Assembly (NCBI GenBank): GCA_015272515.1
Contig: JACYLN010000064.1
Location: 1 to 64,000 of the forward strand
Reading direction: 5' to 3'
DNA length: 64,000 nt
Origin: Leptolyngbyaceae cyanobacterium C42_A2020_001
Lineage (GTDB): Bacteria; Cyanobacteriota; Cyanobacteriia; Leptolyngbyales; Leptolyngbyaceae
Shown piece after piece: positions 6,225 through 15,304 of this stretch (within the stretch, counting starts at the first letter, position 1; every line of letters starts with the position of its first letter). The translations under genes were made by a program, and so were the position numbers. The notes beneath the pieces were generated by a model that made no database searches, was not told where the DNA came from, and saw nothing but the letters and a program-made list of their open reading frames with translations.

Positions 6225-9200
6225 CTAAATATCAATCTGTTGCTGAACTAATTGAGCATACAATCCTTGTTTTTCCATTAGTTGCTCATGATTGCCCTGC
6301 TCCGTAATTACGCCCCGATCAAGCACTAAAATGCGATCGCTGTTTCGCACAGTTGCCAACCGATGGGCAATGATAAACGTGGTACGGCTGTGGCGAATGT
6401 GCTGCAAATTCTTTTGAAATCGCCGTTCCGACTCAGTATCAAGGGAACTGGTCGCTTCGTCCAAAATCAAAATGCGCGGGTCGCTGAGCAGGGCACGGGC
6501 GATCGCAATTCGCTGGCGTTGTCCACCGGACAGGGTCGATCCCCGTTCACCCACTTTGGTGTAGTAACCCAGCGGCAAATTTTGGATGAACGGATGCGCT
6601 TCTGCCAGTTTTGCCACCTCAATCACGGCATCCAGACTGTATTCCGGGCGATACAGGGTAATGTTGTCCAAAATTGTGCCAGAAAACAAAAAGCATTCCT
6701 GCGGCACCACGCCCAACTGTTGTCGCAAGGATGGCGGTGAGACATGGCGCAAATCGTGCCCGTCGATTGTAATTCGCCCAGTCGTGGGGTAATACAAGCC
6801 TTGCAACAGGTTAATCAGCGTAGTTTTGCCAGAGCCACTGCGCCCCACCACGGCGATCGTTTCTCCGGCCTGGACGGTAAACGAGATGTTTTGCAAAATA
6901 TTGCGATCGTCGTCTGGGTTGTAGCGAAACGTTACATTCTCAAAACAAACCATGCCCTGAATCGGTGGCAACGTCAGCATTGGCTGATCGGGGCGTTCTT
7001 CCGGTGGCGTATTGAAAATATCTTCCAACCGTTCCACCGATACCATCACCTCTTGCAGTTCATCCCATAACCCCACTAGCGCCAGCATGGGACCAATGAC
7101 GCTGCCAATCATCATGTTGAACGCTACCAACTGCCCAATACTAAGCTGGTCTTGAATCACCAGGGTTGCGCCGTACCAAAGCAGTGCCGTTGTACCGATG
7201 GTGTTAATCAGTCCACCCATTCCCTGCAATCCATTTGCTAACTTTTGCCCGCGAAACTGGGCATTAAATTGGCTGGTTAAATGGTCTTCCCACTGCCAGC
7301 GCACATCTCGCTCAGCGGCGGCGGTTTTCACGGTGGCAATCCCGGTCAACATTTCCACCAGGGCAGAGTTTTGTTTCGCCGCTTCATGAAAAACCTGCCG
7401 TGACACTCGACGCAGAAACGGACTGGCGATCGCGGTTAGTAGAATAATCGGCGGCAGCAACCCCAGAATCAAAAAGGTCAGGCGCTGATTGTAATACAGC
7501 ATCAACCCCACATAAGCGACTGCCATCAAAGCATCAATCCCCGTGGTAATTGCCTGTCGGGTGAGAAACAGTTGAATCTTTTGGTTTTCTTGCACCCGCG
7601 TCACAATATCGCCCACGTGTCGCGCCGCAAAGAACTGCAACGGCAGATTCAGGGTGTGGCTGATGAACCCGCTAATCAGGGTTAGATCCACCTGGTTTGA
7701 GAAATAATCCAGCAGGTATTGCCGCACACTCACTGTGCCCACGCGCCAGATACCCGCCAGCAGCAAGCCAATGATGAAAATGTGTAGCGTCATCAGGCTT
7801 TTATGCACCACCACCTGATCCAGAATGATTTGGGTAAACAATGGTGTGACCAAGCCCAGTATCTGAAGCAGTAGCGATGCCAGCAGAATCGGCACCAGCA
7901 TGGAGCGATAGGGCGAAAATGCCCCCAAAAATCGTCCCAAAGATAGCTTGGAGGATGGCATTGCCTGCAATAGCTCGGTGGGGGTGAGCAGCAGCGCGTA
8001 GCCCGTCCAGCTTGCCTGAAATTCTGCAATGGTGAGCGATCGCTTCCCCAGGGCTGGATCGGCTACAATCACCTGATTGCGCCGTACTCGATACACGACT
8101 ACGTAATGATCTCCCTGCCAGTGAGCAATCCACGGAGTTGTTTGTTCTGCCAAGCGGCTAAAGCTAGATTTTACTGGACGCACAAGAAAACCTAGACTTT
8201 CTGCTGCCTTTGCCAAACCCTTAAGGGAAGCTCCCGTTCGTCCCACCCCTGCCAACCCGCGCAGCATATTTAAGCTCAACCGTTTGCCCCAATATTGGGC
8301 AACCATTGCCAAACAAGTTGCTCCGCAGTCTGAACTGCTTTGCTGCTGGAGAAAGGGGTACCCCTGCCAAAACCATCGTCGTCGCCACTGTCGCGATCGC
8401 GGCTTGGCAAAGGTGATCGGTGCGGGTTCTGCCGGAGTTGGTAGTGATCTTGCCGCAGCACTAGGAATGGAGATAGTGGGCGATCGCAGCGCAGGTCGAG
8501 CAGCAGGCGGTTGAGCAGCAGAAACCTGGGGCAGAGATCCAGATTGGATAGGAGTGGGGGGATTGACTGATTGATTCCCCAATGGTGGGATAGTTACCTG
8601 TGCCATTTCCCAATGCTCGTGAGACAGTTGATATACCTGCAAATCGGTGGCTGTCACCCAGTCAGCAGGAATAGCAGCCGGATAGCCCCAAGCATCGCCA
8701 ATCGCAGGCGGTGAACTGTTCTGCCCCTGAATTTGCCCATTTCGCAGCCAATAGTGCCCACTGTCTGAAGGCGTTGCGTCTGCCAGCACAGTTCCGGGGG
8801 GCAGGTGAATTTCGTGCAGGTAGGGAAGCAGGCGTTTGAGTTGATGGCTGGACCACGATCGCAGGTCGGTTAAAGCTTTGAAGAAAATGAGTTGTTGTCG
8901 TGTCGTCGTCGCGTTTTGCAGGTTCGCCTGTAATTCGGGCACCTGTTGCAACCAGCGATGTAATTTTGCTCCTGGCATAACTGCCACCAACCCCCCACTG
9001 GCCGCGATCGCATGGTAGGGCAAAGGGGACGCATAAAATTGCTCATCTGCTCCCCAGGTTTCTCCAGCTTCCAATAATGCAACGGATGCCGCTTGCTGTT
9101 GGGCGGTAGCGTGGCTCAGCAGCCGCACTCGTCCCTGACAAATGATGTAAAGGTTGCGATTGAGGGAAGCCAACTCTACCTCGCGATCGCCCTTGAAAGA

Positions 9201-9371
9201 TTCCCTTAGGTCGTCTCCCAATTGAACCACCTGAAACGTACAAGCTTGACTAAACTGAACCAGCCATTCACGTCCAGTTGGGAATAAACTCAACAGCAGT
9301 TCAGTTAAAAGCTCATTCGCATTAGACGGTACCGGAAGATCATTTCTTCCAGTTTCTACGACCCATTTCAT
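6225..9371 (-). CDS. hetC: HetC-like peptidase C39/ABC exporter with cyclic-nucleotide-binding-like regions
   Basis: The 1048-residue protein has an N-terminal half with two cNMP-binding-like regions (about 30-170 and 180-270, for example NLYIICQGRVRLL), then a Pro/Ala linker. A C39 peptidase domain (about 335-465) has its catalytic Cys349 in SSDCGATC, His422 in GDHYVVVYRV and Asp in VADPALGKR. A six-helix ABC membrane domain and a nucleotide-binding domain follow, with Walker A GRSGSGKTT, signature LSGGQRQRIAIARALL and Walker B ILILDEATSSLD. This order and length match HetC of Nostoc, needed early in heterocyst differentiation and encoded beside hetP. C39 exporters cut leader peptides after Gly-Gly and export the rest. 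All catalytic residues seem present, so it should be active. Its likely substrates lie downstream. The symbol rests on architecture and the hetP neighbour; orthology is unproven. Confidence 0.85.
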   Translation of the reverse strand: MKWVVETGRNDLPVPSNANELLTELLLSLFPTGREWLVQFSQACTFQVVQLGDDLRESFKGDREVELASLNRNLYIICQGRVRLLSHATAQQQAASVALLEAGETWGADEQFYASPLPYHAIAASGGLVAVMPGAKLHRWLQQVPELQANLQNATTTRQQLIFFKALTDLRSWSSHQLKRLLPYLHEIHLPPGTVLADATPSDSGHYWLRNGQIQGQNSSPPAIGDAWGYPAAIPADWVTATDLQVYQLSHEHWEMAQVTIPPLGNQSVNPPTPIQSGSLPQVSAAQPPAARPALRSPTISIPSAAARSLPTPAEPAPITFAKPRSRQWRRRWFWQGYPFLQQQSSSDCGATCLAMVAQYWGKRLSLNMLRGLAGVGRTGASLKGLAKAAESLGFLVRPVKSSFSRLAEQTTPWIAHWQGDHYVVVYRVRRNQVIVADPALGKRSLTIAEFQASWTGYALLLTPTELLQAMPSSKLSLGRFLGAFSPYRSMLVPILLASLLLQILGLVTPLFTQIILDQVVVHKSLMTLHIFIIGLLLAGIWRVGTVSVRQYLLDYFSNQVDLTLISGFISHTLNLPLQFFAARHVGDIVTRVQENQKIQLFLTRQAITTGIDALMAVAYVGLMLYYNQRLTFLILGLLPPIILLTAIASPFLRRVSRQVFHEAAKQNSALVEMLTGIATVKTAAAERDVRWQWEDHLTSQFNAQFRGQKLANGLQGMGGLINTIGTTALLWYGATLVIQDQLSIGQLVAFNMMIGSVIGPMLALVGLWDELQEVMVSVERLEDIFNTPPEERPDQPMLTLPPIQGMVCFENVTFRYNPDDDRNILQNISFTVQAGETIAVVGRSGSGKTTLINLLQGLYYPTTGRITIDGHDLRHVSPPSLRQQLGVVPQECFLFSGTILDNITLYRPEYSLDAVIEVAKLAEAHPFIQNLPLGYYTKVGERGSTLSGGQRQRIAIARALLSDPRILILDEATSSLDTESERRFQKNLQHIRHSRTTFIIAHRLATVRNSDRILVLDRGVITEQGNHEQLMEKQGLYAQLVQQQIDI

Positions 9372-10043
9372 GGTTTATCACAGGGATACTGAAGTGGTTA
9401 TGAAGTGAGAAAGAACCACCTTTAGAAGGAAGTTTCTGCTACTAGAAAAATTAGTAGCGATCGACTGAGTAACTCTACGTCAAACAGTCATTTCATCAAC
9501 AACAGCCGTGCAGTGCATCAAGTAGTAGATAGTACTTAAACACTTGATTCATTGTAGATGAGATAAACGTTGGAAACCCATCACCCAAAAGGGGCACACT
9601 GCCATCTAAAGCGGCTTAAAAATCATCCTTTTCTACTACTTACAACAATTATCGATTGGTAGATGAGCCTTCACAAAATAGCTTTATCATTCAATCAGAG
9701 GTGCTGATTTAAGCGTTTTATCACGATTTTATCTGAATGGAAATCTTACTTTGATTCTATTCTCCGCTATCAGTAGTAACAACTTTATAAGCAGGGCTTC
9801 CGCCATAAATTCACAGATCTTTATTTCCAATCTGTTTGTTGTTTGAGATGTGTTCAAATTGTTACTTAAATTGGTATTGGTGAGATGGGGGTTGAAGCTA
9901 CTTCTGCCAGACGAAACCGGTTTTGACGATTTTGGGGATAAAAATTCTATTTGGCTTAAGATTAATATTCATTCATCCTGGTAGTTCTCCAGGTTTCCAT
10001 CCGTGCCTTTTAAAATCAAGACATATTCCTTCGCCTGTCAACT
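9372..10043. other. Divergent regulatory gap between exporter and PEP-synthase-like genes
   Basis: About 670 AT-rich bases separate two divergent genes. No small reading frame with a convincing binding site was found on either strand. The only notable structure is the palindrome at 9520-9537. Both genes must have promoters here, but I could not place -10 boxes with confidence. Confidence 0.5.
9520..9537. promoter_or_regulatory. NtcA-like palindrome AAGTA-N8-TACTT
   Basis: The bases AAGTA GTAGATAG TACTT contain an exact GTA-N8-TAC, the core of the consensus for NtcA, the global nitrogen regulator of cyanobacteria; the symmetry extends two bases further on each side. It lies about 150 bp upstream of the HetC-like start and 507 bp upstream of the divergent gene. 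hetC in Nostoc is known to be NtcA-dependent. A matching TAN3T -10 box about 22 bp downstream is not clear on either strand, and an exact core is expected by chance about once in 4 kb, so this is a candidate only. Confidence 0.4.
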
Positions 10044-12533
10044 GTGATTAACCTCTATTGGCTTGAGCAGATCCGCTCTACACATCGTGCCTCCGTAGGA
10101 TTGAAGGCATTGCATCTGAGCCATCTGCTACAGGAGGGATGTCCTGTAGTGCCAGGTTTTGTGGTGTCGGCGGAGACCCTCCGCGCGTTTCTAGAAACGA
10201 TCAACTGGGTAGAACCGTTTTTTACTGATCTGCCAGGCTCCTCGCTACATCTTGATATTGACAATCCTCAACAGTTGCAGGCGATCGCACGCCAACTGCG
10301 CCAGGCGATCGCAGCGGCACCCCTACCCGACTCTCTGTTGCAAGAGTTAGAGACTGCTGTAGCTCGGTTTCACCCGTCTCCCCTGATCTTGCGTGCGTCG
10401 CTGATTGTCAACTCCCGGACCCGCAACATCCCAGAGCCAATGTTATCGGATTTGGCGCTTGGTGGCTCTCGATTACTTACCAGTCAATTTTGCCCTTCTG
10501 ACGTGAGGGCACTAGCGCAGGGGTTGAAAAAACTATGGGGGGAGCTATTTGGCGCAAAAACCTTATTTTACTGGCAACGATATAACGTTCCAATTCAGCA
10601 AATTGGGCTTGGAGTGTTAGTGCAACTGGTACAGCCAGCGATCGCGTCGGGCATCGTTCGCACAACAGACAGCCATTTTGAAATTTACTCCACGATTGGG
10701 CTGGGCATGGCAATCTCGCGTGGGGAAGTGATTCCAGATTATGACCAGATCGACGCTGCAACTAACAGTGTTCAAACCCGCCAGCTTGGACAAAAAAGCA
10801 TCGCCTACCGCCTCGTGGGTCAACTGTCCTCTGGTATGGAGGCTGAGTCTTATTCCTCTGAACCCTGCGAACCTCTGATTTTTCCAAACTGGCAGCCTTC
10901 TATTGGCGATACAACCATACTGCAATCAAACGCCGATTCCCCTAATCCATCGAGTTTGGTTGAGGCGTATCTTCTTTCTGAACCACAACGCAGCAGCTTT
11001 ACGCTGACGGAGACTACCATCCAAACCCTGATCCATCTGACGCGAACGGCGTTGGCTTCTAGCAGGATCCCTTTAGAACTGGAATGGATCCTCTTACCAG
11101 AATCGAGGCACCCACCCAGGCTATATCTGACTCAAGCCAATCCTCAACCACCACCCACCCGTAACGTTGCCCTTCCAGTGATCAACAAGCGTGCTCATCG
11201 ACCAGTGGAAATCTTTCCGGGTGCAGTGCTGATTGCAACGGGGTTGTCGGTTGCATCAGGTCAGGCGATCGCCCGTGCCAGTGTCGTTACCGATATTCAT
11301 ACATTGCCAACCGATTTCTTACCTCATACGATTTTGGTCACGCCAACGGTTCCGCTCGATTGGTTGCCCCTGATTGAGCAATCCGCTGCGTTGGTGTCAG
11401 AGTACGGTAGCATGACTAGCCATAGCGCCATTATTGCTCGAGAGATCGGTATTCCCGCGGTGACGGGCGTTCCGGCAATTACAGCACAAATTCAACCTGG
11501 AGAATTACTGTGGGTTGATGGCGATCGCGGCAAAATTTACCGTCTCAATCAAGCGCCTGCAAGTTCTCCGACGATGTGGCACGATGCTCCTTTTTTACCC
11601 TCCCAGCCTCTGGACTCCGCCCCTTCACATATACCGCTCGTCACAGGGTTGATGGTGAATCTTAGCCAGCCCAATCAAGTGTTGAAAGCTGCCCATCTTC
11701 CCATCACAGGGGTGGGCTTGTTGCGAGCAGAACTGCTGGCACTGACCGCTCTCGACAATCAACACCCGCGACTGTGGCTAGAGCAAAATCGTAAGCATGA
11801 ATTTGTTGAACGCATGATCAGCGCGATCGCGCGGTTTGCCGAAGCATTTGATCCGCGTCCCGTGTTTTACCGCTCCTTTGATTTTCGCCCCCACGAGTTC
11901 CAAAATTTGCACCTTACCTCGCCCTTAACAACTGCCCATTCGACCCTGGGAATGCGAGGGACATTCAGTTATATGCAGAATGCAACTCTGTTCAAACTGG
12001 AACTCGCCTACCTTGCAACCCTACAACAGGCAGGGCACACCAATATTCATTTGATCTTGCCGTTTGTTCGTACAGTAGAAGAATTTTTGTTTTGTCGCCG
12101 CCTGGTAGAGCAAGCAGGGTTGACACGCCTTGCCGATTTTCAACTGTGGATAATGGCAGAAGTGCCTTCAGTGCTGTTATTGCTGCCAGACTACGTGAGC
12201 GCTGGAGTACAGGGTATCTCAATTGGCACCAATGACTTGACTCAACTACTGTTAGGAGCAGATCGAGATAGCGCTGAGTTGGCAGCCGTGTTTGAGGAAC
12301 GCCACCCTGCTGTGCAACGCGCGATCGCACATCTGATTCAGGAGGCTGGCAAACTGGGTATTCCGTGCTCAATTTGTGGGGAAGCTCCTGTGCGGTATCC
12401 AGAGATGATTATCGACCTTGTACGCTGGGGAATTCAGTCGATTTCGGTTGCCCCTGAAGCCGTCGAAACTACTTATTGGGAAATTGCCCGGGCTGAACAG
12501 ATGTTGTTGCTAGAATCTCTGCGATCGCCCTAA
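10044..12533 (+). CDS. PEP synthase-like PEP-utilising enzyme
   Basis: The 829-residue protein follows the PEP synthase plan. The N-terminal nucleotide-binding domain is poorly conserved (ASVGLKALHLSHLLQEGCPV; the usual Arg/Ser signature is changed). The swivelling phosphohistidine domain has His460 in GSMTSHSAIIAREIGIPAVT. The PEP/pyruvate barrel contains GVGLLRAELLAL, the DLTQ motif SIGTNDLTQLLLGADRD and catalytic Cys778 in CSICGEAP. PEP synthases interconvert pyruvate+ATP with PEP+AMP+Pi. Here the ATP-grasp part may be weak or altered, so a different phosphoryl donor or a non-canonical substrate is possible. It is divergent from the HetC-like operon across 670 bp and alone on its strand; a link to the export system is not shown. 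GC content and HIP1 sites look native. Confidence 0.75.
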   Translation: MINLYWLEQIRSTHRASVGLKALHLSHLLQEGCPVVPGFVVSAETLRAFLETINWVEPFFTDLPGSSLHLDIDNPQQLQAIARQLRQAIAAAPLPDSLLQELETAVARFHPSPLILRASLIVNSRTRNIPEPMLSDLALGGSRLLTSQFCPSDVRALAQGLKKLWGELFGAKTLFYWQRYNVPIQQIGLGVLVQLVQPAIASGIVRTTDSHFEIYSTIGLGMAISRGEVIPDYDQIDAATNSVQTRQLGQKSIAYRLVGQLSSGMEAESYSSEPCEPLIFPNWQPSIGDTTILQSNADSPNPSSLVEAYLLSEPQRSSFTLTETTIQTLIHLTRTALASSRIPLELEWILLPESRHPPRLYLTQANPQPPPTRNVALPVINKRAHRPVEIFPGAVLIATGLSVASGQAIARASVVTDIHTLPTDFLPHTILVTPTVPLDWLPLIEQSAALVSEYGSMTSHSAIIAREIGIPAVTGVPAITAQIQPGELLWVDGDRGKIYRLNQAPASSPTMWHDAPFLPSQPLDSAPSHIPLVTGLMVNLSQPNQVLKAAHLPITGVGLLRAELLALTALDNQHPRLWLEQNRKHEFVERMISAIARFAEAFDPRPVFYRSFDFRPHEFQNLHLTSPLTTAHSTLGMRGTFSYMQNATLFKLELAYLATLQQAGHTNIHLILPFVRTVEEFLFCRRLVEQAGLTRLADFQLWIMAEVPSVLLLLPDYVSAGVQGISIGTNDLTQLLLGADRDSAELAAVFEERHPAVQRAIAHLIQEAGKLGIPCSICGEAPVRYPEMIIDLVRWGIQSISVAPEAVETTYWEIARAEQMLLLESLRSP

Positions 12534-12540
12534 GAAAAAG

Positions 12541-12574
12541 GGGCACCGAAACGATAAAAACCGAATCGCTGCCC
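12541..12574 (-). terminator. Candidate terminator of the small Cys-containing ORF
   Basis: On the minus strand GGGCA and TGCCC pair (with an inner CGA/TCG) around a 24-nt loop and are followed by CCTTTTTCTT. It lies 45 bases beyond the stop of the small gene at 12619-12798 and overlaps the end of the convergent PEP-synthase-like gene region. The stem is short, so confidence is moderate. Confidence 0.4.
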
Positions 12575-12618
12575 TCTCTATGCGGTGCTAACCTCAATTA
12601 ACAGTTTGTTGAAACGAT

Positions 12619-12798
12619 TTAACGAGAAACAACACACTTCCAACCTTTGAGCGACCAATAGTTAGGATAGTTTTCCTGAGTCTCAGGCAGTTGTGGCGTT
12701 AACTGAGGTGCCCAACTGCTGATGTGTTTTAGCTTAGAATCTACGCTTTCTTCGGAACACACATTCATACTGGTTGCGGTTTTCACTGACTTACACAT
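12619..12798 (-). CDS. Small hypothetical protein (59 residues)
   Basis: An open frame from ATG 12798 to TAA 12619 encodes 59 residues beginning MCKSVKTATSMNVCSEESVD and ending NYWSLKGWKCVVSR. It has Cys at 2, 14 and 55, two Trp near the end, and no membrane segment. There is no obvious ribosome binding site. It stands alone on the minus strand between chlD and the PEP-synthase-like gene, with a terminator-like hairpin behind it. I do not recognise it. The Trp/Lys/Cys-rich end looks protein-like, and it could be a small regulatory or secreted peptide. Confidence 0.45.
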   Translation of the reverse strand: MCKSVKTATSMNVCSEESVDSKLKHISSWAPQLTPQLPETQENYPNYWSLKGWKCVVSR

Positions 12799-13066
12799 GA
12801 TGAAACAAAAATCTCATTGACTCAGCTTGCGAGTAAATATCGACACAGCTCTGCGGGCACTCGTTTACCAGAAGCCCAGCAGAGGAATTTCAGACTCGCT
12901 GGAGAAAACTAAGAAAACCTTAGCAGTTTTTGCCTCTGTTTTCTAGTTCAGGGGAAATACTAGGGATTCCAATACAATACACCTTTATTTTATGAAATTC
13001 TGATAAAGCGTGTAAGTAATTTCACGACAGGCACTGATGATTTCATCTTTTACTGGTGTCTTGCCT

Positions 13067-15124
13067 CTAACGGGCTTTTATATCGGAAATCGCCGATCGC
13101 GCCATGGATGCGATCGCCTGATCCGTCGCTTTGGGTAAGTGGTAATACTTGCCACCCGCGTGTTTTGCCAGTTCTTTGGCAAATCCAGTTGAGATGAATT
13201 TGTTTTCCGTATCAATCACCAGCAACTGGAAGCCGATTGCACGAATTTTGCCTGCAATGTCTAGCAACTCTGCCTTAATGTCAGGCTTTTCCCCCTCCGG
13301 CAACGTCTCACCCAAAGACTTGGCCAGGGGAATATTGCCGCGCCCATCCGTAATTGCCACGATCACCACCTGCCCAATGTCGCCAGATTGTTGAGCATTC
13401 ATCCCCACTCTCACCGCTTGAGTCAAACCATGTGCCAGCGGCGATCCTCCCCCACAGGGCATCCGATCTAACCGACGCTTAGCCGCTTCAATCGAGCGGG
13501 TGGGTGGCAGCAACACTTCCGCCTGTTCGCCCCGGAACGGAATTAGCGATACCTGATCTCGGTTCTGGTATGCCTCCGTTAACAAGCGCAACACCGCTCC
13601 CTTCGCCGAATTCATCCGGTTCAACGCCATCGATCCCGATGCATCCACCACAAACACCACCAACGCTCCGGCTTTGCGAGCAAGGCGTTTGGCGCGAATG
13701 TCAGATTGCTCCACAAAGACCCGCTTACGAGAGAAACCTGACTCCTGACTCCTCGCCCGTCTCACTTTTTGATAGGGAGCCGCCGCTCTGAGGGTGGCAT
13801 CCACCGCGATGCGACGAACTGTACCACGGGGCAGAACAGGTTTAATGTAACGTCCGCGATCGCTGGAGAAAATCATTGTGCGGCTACCGGACTTACCGCG
13901 ACGGGTTGCCATCTGCGCGAAGTACAACACATCCGGATCCAGAATCACCCCTTCGGGATCAAACACGAATTCTTCAGGAATGGTGTTGGGTTCCTGGTCA
14001 GGTTTGTTCTCGTCTTCGTCTTCTTTTTCCTCTTCGTCTTCCTGTTCCTGCTCCGATTGGTCTTGTGGCGGGGGCGGCGGGGGCGGCGGAGGTTGCTGCT
14101 CGTCTGGAGGTGGTTGCAGAATCGTCGATCGCGGAATGATGACTAACTCCACCGCACGACGCAAATCATCGGCGTTGACTTCGGTACGACCTTCTAAGGC
14201 TGCATTGGCTTTAGCGACTCGTACAGCAAACAACTCGGCACGATGCCCCTGCACTCCGCCCCGAACTGCTTCCGTCACCAGGTATTGAATCTGGTCGTGG
14301 GTGATTCTCACATCTTTGAGCCATTCCCGCGCCAGGATGATTTGAGTTTTTAAGTTATCGATGTCTTCAACGTACTGCTGCAAAAAGGTTTGGGGGGAAT
14401 TGGCGTAGTTTGTTGCCTGCTCCACTGCCTGGACGCGATCGTCCAAACCCAGGACGCTATCAGCCGAGAGGGCGATCGCAATCCGATCCAGCAAATGATC
14501 CCGTAAATCGCCTTCATCCGGGTTGTAAGTCGCAATCAGCAATGGTTTGCAGGGATGGCGAAAGCTAATGCCCTCCCGCTCAATCTGGTTCCAGCCATCG
14601 GTCAACACAGTCAGCAACAGGTTGGCGTTCTGGTCATCCAGCAAATTGATTTCATCCACGTACATCACACCACGATGCGCTTCTGCTAGCAATCCCGGTT
14701 GAAAGACTGTTTCTCCCTTTTTAATCGACAGACTCACATCCACCGACCCCAGCAGTCGATCTTCCGTCACTCCCAACGGCACCTGCACAAATGGAGCCGG
14801 AATCACCTCTGTCTCAATCACCGATTCCCCATTTCCCGTTCCCCATTCCCTCCTTTCCCCAAGCCGTTTTACCGTCTCATCATCCCACTCCTCCGGCGAG
14901 TTGGGATCGCAGTTGAGAGAGCCTTTGACGATTTCAATGGGTGGCAGCAGCGCATGGATCGCCCGTGCCATAACGGATTTTGCTGTACCGCGTCGTCCCG
15001 CAATCACTACGCCGCCCAAACCGGGATCGATCGCTGCCAGCAGCAATGCCAGTTTGATCGCTTCTTGACCGACAACAGCAGCGAGGGGAAAGGAGATTGA
15101 GGAGGTAGCAGTGAGGGATGGCAT
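13067..15124 (-). CDS. chlD: Magnesium chelatase subunit D
   Basis: The 685-residue subunit of magnesium chelatase inserts Mg2+ into protoporphyrin IX together with ChlI and ChlH, the first committed step of chlorophyll synthesis. Seen here: an AAA+ domain with Walker A-like AGRRGTAKS (about 41-49) and the run [20 protein letters not shown]; a Pro-run and acidic linker (about 330-380: [12 protein letters not shown], then many Glu/Asp); and a C-terminal von Willebrand A domain with the MIDAS motif DASGSM (about 492). Two low-complexity DNA strings sit in frame: one at 14823-14860, adding about a dozen residues ([10 protein letters not shown]), and one near 13739-13760 (RSQESGFS). Both are at surface-loop-like places. 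It appears to be monocistronic. Confidence 0.97.
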   Translation of the reverse strand: MPSLTATSSISFPLAAVVGQEAIKLALLLAAIDPGLGGVVIAGRRGTAKSVMARAIHALLPPIEIVKGSLNCDPNSPEEWDDETVKRLGERREWGTGNGESVIETEVIPAPFVQVPLGVTEDRLLGSVDVSLSIKKGETVFQPGLLAEAHRGVMYVDEINLLDDQNANLLLTVLTDGWNQIEREGISFRHPCKPLLIATYNPDEGDLRDHLLDRIAIALSADSVLGLDDRVQAVEQATNYANSPQTFLQQYVEDIDNLKTQIILAREWLKDVRITHDQIQYLVTEAVRGGVQGHRAELFAVRVAKANAALEGRTEVNADDLRRAVELVIIPRSTILQPPPDEQQPPPPPPPPPQDQSEQEQEDEEEKEDEDENKPDQEPNTIPEEFVFDPEGVILDPDVLYFAQMATRRGKSGSRTMIFSSDRGRYIKPVLPRGTVRRIAVDATLRAAAPYQKVRRARSQESGFSRKRVFVEQSDIRAKRLARKAGALVVFVVDASGSMALNRMNSAKGAVLRLLTEAYQNRDQVSLIPFRGEQAEVLLPPTRSIEAAKRRLDRMPCGGGSPLAHGLTQAVRVGMNAQQSGDIGQVVIVAITDGRGNIPLAKSLGETLPEGEKPDIKAELLDIAGKIRAIGFQLLVIDTENKFISTGFAKELAKHAGGKYYHLPKATDQAIASMARSAISDIKAR
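14823..14860. repeat. In-frame low-complexity repeat inside chlD
   Basis: The string GATTCCCCATTTCCCGTTCC and its continuation CCCATTCCC is a short repeat type usually found between genes in filamentous cyanobacteria. Here it is translated as EWGTGNGES between the [11 protein letters not shown] segment and the conserved [10 protein letters not shown] segment of the AAA+ domain. Confidence 0.5.
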
Positions 15125-15304
15125 GGGACGGGTTCAACAGGTTTAAGTTCAACAGATCTAACAAACTCCGGATCTCAGCATACCAATAGAGGCGGCGCGA
15201 TGGGTGTGGCGGATCTTTATGAAAGAAACATAGGAATCATCAGCAAACGCTGGTGCTGCCAGTGAAGCCTGACTGGACTAGCAAATCCCAATACTAGAGG
15301 TTGT

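Noticed and set aside
13876-14288. Plus-strand frames rich in Ser, Gly and Arg across chlD
   Set aside because: They are shadows of the acidic and proline-rich linker of chlD on the other strand.
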